DNA from: Opitutaceae bacterium
GTDB taxonomy: Bacteria > Verrucomicrobiota > Verrucomicrobiia > Opitutales > Opitutaceae
Length of the DNA stretch: 64,000 nucleotides
NCBI GenBank assembly: GCA_027485815.1
Contig: JAIXQE010000072.1
Location: forward strand, 1 to 64,000
Direction of reading: 5' to 3'
A model generated the notes under the pieces. That model did no database searches, was not told where the DNA came from, and worked only from the letters and a program-made list of their open reading frames with translations. Both the position numbers and the translations under genes were made by a program. How positions within the stretch are numbered: the stretch's first letter is position 1; each line of letters begins with the position of its first letter. Shown here piece after piece: positions 59,789 through 64,000 of this stretch.

Positions 59789-61792
59789 ATGGCTCCGGTT
59801 CAACCTGGCGCCCCCGCCCCGGCCCCCGCGGCGCCCGCCGCCCGCGATCCCGTCTGGGATCCCCGGCGGTGGCTGCCCACCACCCGTGACGAGGCGGCCG
59901 CCCGCGGCTGGGACGAACTCGACGTGGTGCTGGTCTCCGGCGACGCCTACGTCGACCACCCCGCGTTCGGCACCGCCGTCATAGCCCGGATGATCGAGCG
60001 CGAGGGGCTGCGCATCGCCATCATTTCCCAGCCGAACTGGCGCGACGACCTCCGTGACTTCCGCAAGTTCGGCGCGCCCCGGCTCTTCTTCGGCGTCACC
60101 TCGGGGTGCATGGACTCGATGGTGAACCGCTACACGGCGGCCAAGAAGCTGCGCAGCCAGGACGCCTACACGCCGGGCGGCGAACACGGCTTCCGCCCCG
60201 ACTACGCGGCCACGGTCTACTCGCGCACCCTGAAGCAGCTCTACCCCGACGTCCCCGTCCTGCTCGGCGGCATCGAGGCCAGCCTGCGGCGGGTCACGCA
60301 CTACGACTATTGGTCGGACACGCTGAAGCCGGGGATCCTGGCCGAGAGCGGCGCCGACATGCTGGTGTACGGGATGGGCGAGCTGCCGCTCCTCGAGATC
60401 CTCCGCCTGCTCAAGCAGGGGGTTCCCTTCTCGTCCCTGCGCACGATCGCCCAGACGGCGCTGCTGCTGCCGCCCGGCGCGCCCGTGCCGAAGAACCAGC
60501 ACTGGGAGGACTTCACCCTCCACAGCCATGAGGACTGCGCGCGGGACCGCGCGCTCTACGCGCGGAACTTCAAGGACATCGAGACCGAGTCGAACCGGGT
60601 GAAGGCGCGGCGGCTGATCCAGCCCACGGGCGAGCGCCTGCTGGTCGTCAACCCGCCGTTCCCGACGATGTCCGAGCGGCAGATCGACTCGAGCTTTGAC
60701 CTGCCGTACACGCGGCTGCCCCACCCGAAGTACCGTAAGCGGGGGCCGATCCCCGCCTACGAGATGATCAAGCACTCGATCAACATGCACCGCGGGTGCT
60801 TCGGCGGGTGCAGCTTCTGCACGATCTCGGCTCACCAGGGGAAGTTCGTGGCCAGCCGGAGCAAGGCCAGCATCCTGCGCGAGGTGGAGTCCATCAAGCA
60901 GATGCCGGACTTCCGCGGCACGATCTCCGACCTCGGCGGCCCCTCGGGCAACATGTACAAGATGAAGGGCCGCGAGCAGTGGATCTGCGACGAGTGCGTC
61001 CGCCCCAGCTGCATCTGGCCGGACGTCTGCCGGAACCTCGACACCGACCACACCGCGCTGCTCGACGTCTACAAGGCGGTGCGCGAGACGCCCGGGGTGA
61101 ACCACGCGTTCGTGACCAGCGGACTGCGCTACGACCTCTTCCTGCACAAGCACGCCAAGGGTCAGGAGAAGGAGAGCCACGAGCGCTACGTCGACACGTT
61201 GGTGGAGCACCACGTTTCCGGACGTCTCAAGGTGGCCCCGGAGCACACGTCGGACGCGGTGCTCCGCGTGATGCGGAAGCCCTCGTTCAAGTACTTCCGG
61301 CGGTTCAAGGAGAAGTTCGACTCCGCCAAGCAGCGCCTCGGCCGGGACAACCTGCAGATCATCCCGTATTTCATCAGCTCCCACCCGGGTTCCCGCCCCG
61401 AGGACATGGCCCAGCTCGCGGTGGAGACCAAGGAGCTGGGCTTCAAGCTCGAGCAGGTGCAGGACTTCACGCCGACCCCGATGACGGTCGCGACCGAAAT
61501 CTACGCGACGGGCGTGCATCCGTACGACCAGAAGCCGGTCTGCGTCGCCCGCTCGCCCGAGGAGAAGCAGGAACAGCGCAGCTTCTTCTTCTGGTACAAG
61601 CCCGAGATGAAATCCGCGCTCCGCTCCACGCTGCGTCGCCTGGGGATGGGCGAGACGGCGGCGCGGCTCCTCGGGGACGGCTCGGCCAAGGATCGGATGC
61701 TGGCCGAGGATGCGATGTCCTGCGGCGGTCTGCCCCCGCCCCCACCTCCGCCGGCGCGGCGGACGTGGTTCAAGCGCCGGGATCGCGGCTGA
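59789..61792 (+). CDS. YgiQ family radical SAM protein
   Basis: The 667-residue protein has the N-terminal domain of YgiQ (ELDVVLVSGDAYVDHPAFGT, then FFGVTSGCMDSMVNRYTAAK) followed by a radical-SAM core with the cluster motif CFGGCSFC (Cys-x3-Cys-x2-Cys) in MHRGCFGGCSFCTIS. A C-terminal block ends with a Pro-rich, Arg-rich tail. YgiQ proteins are conserved, but the reaction is not known to me. The ATG at 59789 is followed by an Ala/Pro-rich stretch, so the functional start could be slightly later (homology begins near WDPRRWLP). It is convergent with the helicase gene, 24 bp apart. Confidence 0.92.
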   Translation: MAPVQPGAPAPAPAAPAARDPVWDPRRWLPTTRDEAAARGWDELDVVLVSGDAYVDHPAFGTAVIARMIEREGLRIAIISQPNWRDDLRDFRKFGAPRLFFGVTSGCMDSMVNRYTAAKKLRSQDAYTPGGEHGFRPDYAATVYSRTLKQLYPDVPVLLGGIEASLRRVTHYDYWSDTLKPGILAESGADMLVYGMGELPLLEILRLLKQGVPFSSLRTIAQTALLLPPGAPVPKNQHWEDFTLHSHEDCARDRALYARNFKDIETESNRVKARRLIQPTGERLLVVNPPFPTMSERQIDSSFDLPYTRLPHPKYRKRGPIPAYEMIKHSINMHRGCFGGCSFCTISAHQGKFVASRSKASILREVESIKQMPDFRGTISDLGGPSGNMYKMKGREQWICDECVRPSCIWPDVCRNLDTDHTALLDVYKAVRETPGVNHAFVTSGLRYDLFLHKHAKGQEKESHERYVDTLVEHHVSGRLKVAPEHTSDAVLRVMRKPSFKYFRRFKEKFDSAKQRLGRDNLQIIPYFISSHPGSRPEDMAQLAVETKELGFKLEQVQDFTPTPMTVATEIYATGVHPYDQKPVCVARSPEEKQEQRSFFFWYKPEMKSALRSTLRRLGMGETAARLLGDGSAKDRMLAEDAMSCGGLPPPPPPPARRTWFKRRDRG

Positions 61793-61816
61793 GTCCGGCG
61801 TTCCGGCGCCGGCTGG

Positions 61817-63814
<1,998 letters not shown>

Positions 63815-63919
63815 GCGGAGCGGCCGCCAAGGGCGCAAAAACCCCGGGCGGGCGCAAGGGGTTTCCCGACCGGCCACTCTCCGCTCGCGCCGGCGCCGGG
63901 GCGCGCGCAGCATTGGGGA

Positions 63920-64000
63920 ATGAAGACCGCCCTGTTTTGCCTCGGGCTCGTCCCCGCCCTGAGCGCCGCTCCCGCCCTGACCCTGTACCACCAAGGTTTC
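63920..64000 (+). CDS. Secreted protein, probably DUF4139 family (3'-truncated by window end)
   Basis: The first 27 residues read as a signal peptide (MKTALFCLGLVPALSAAPA) followed by LTLYHQGF. The latter is close to the LTLYNQxFAVVR opening of DUF4139-domain proteins, which are periplasmic and of unknown role. Only the 5' end is in the window, so the family call is tentative. Confidence 0.5.
   Translation, partial: MKTALFCLGLVPALSAAPALTLYHQGF

Noticed and set aside
58190-61519. 1109-codon open frame on the minus strand opposite the MFS and YgiQ genes.
   Set aside because: It lacks any recognised domain and mirrors the codon bias of the real genes.

Overview
The window is very GC-rich, almost fully coding DNA that looks chromosomal. 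It probably comes from a verrucomicrobium of the Opitutaceae type. Pointers to this are a Minf_1886-family protein (a family I associate with Verrucomicrobia and Planctomycetes), a double-length UvrA, a Gram-negative envelope toolkit (heptose genes, outer-membrane barrel, RND/TolC systems), and short or absent Shine-Dalgarno leaders. The lineage is inferred, because no rRNA or other decisive marker is present. I saw no tRNA, rRNA, CRISPR array, insertion sequence, integrase or phage gene, and no clear compositional island.

Layout. 1-2344: the 3' part of a PheC-like solute-binding protein, then recN. 2368-8982 (minus): a four-gene operon for an envelope-spanning transport system (DUF1302 barrel, DUF1329 LolA-fold protein, YCF48-like propeller, MMPL/RND permease). 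9187-11511: an exported N,N-dimethylformamidase-like protein and a Tat-exported Mn superoxide dismutase. 11537-15542: a divergent Fur-family regulator, the Minf_1886-family gene coupled to a double-domain M16 peptidase, and a small EF-hand protein, with a bidirectional terminator at the convergent end. 15628-20754 (minus): a compact six-gene operon with an M24 peptidase, heptose-7-P kinase, a GmhB-like phosphatase, a zincless Fpg-type glycosylase, a TlyA-type methyltransferase and NAD kinase. 20804-22429: a DUF192 lipoprotein, an unknown protein and a Nudix hydrolase. 22440-28070 (minus): a tandemly duplicated UvrA. 28128-29989 (minus): a DeoR regulator coupled to a GT4 glycosyltransferase.

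30118-36330: lpdA, ychF, the ribosomal operon rpsP-trmD-rplS (no rimM) ending at a strong terminator, and transketolase. 36400-42166: an MFP-RND-TolC efflux operon whose permease has an extra hydrophobic hairpin. 42261-46814: an AsmA-like protein, then a coupled AAA ATPase/Toprim-like pair, which is the best candidate here for a little-described system. 46884-49868: an Aas-like acyltransferase/acyl-ACP synthetase and a DTW-domain tRNA-modifying enzyme. 49885-56579: two paralogous KDG-kinase-like sugar kinases flanking a soluble histidine kinase, then a LarA-family racemase/epimerase and a GlcD-type flavin oxidase, suggesting sugar-acid or hydroxy-acid metabolism. 56595-64000: a VanY-like peptidase, thioredoxin reductase, an MFS transporter, a YgiQ radical-SAM protein, a UvrD-like helicase, and the first 27 codons of a secreted, probably DUF4139 protein.

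Much of the window is housekeeping (DNA repair: recN, fpg, uvrA, uvrD-like; translation: rpsP, trmD, rplS, ychF, tlyA) interleaved with envelope biogenesis and transport modules. Genes are packed in short operons with many 4-bp ATGA overlaps.
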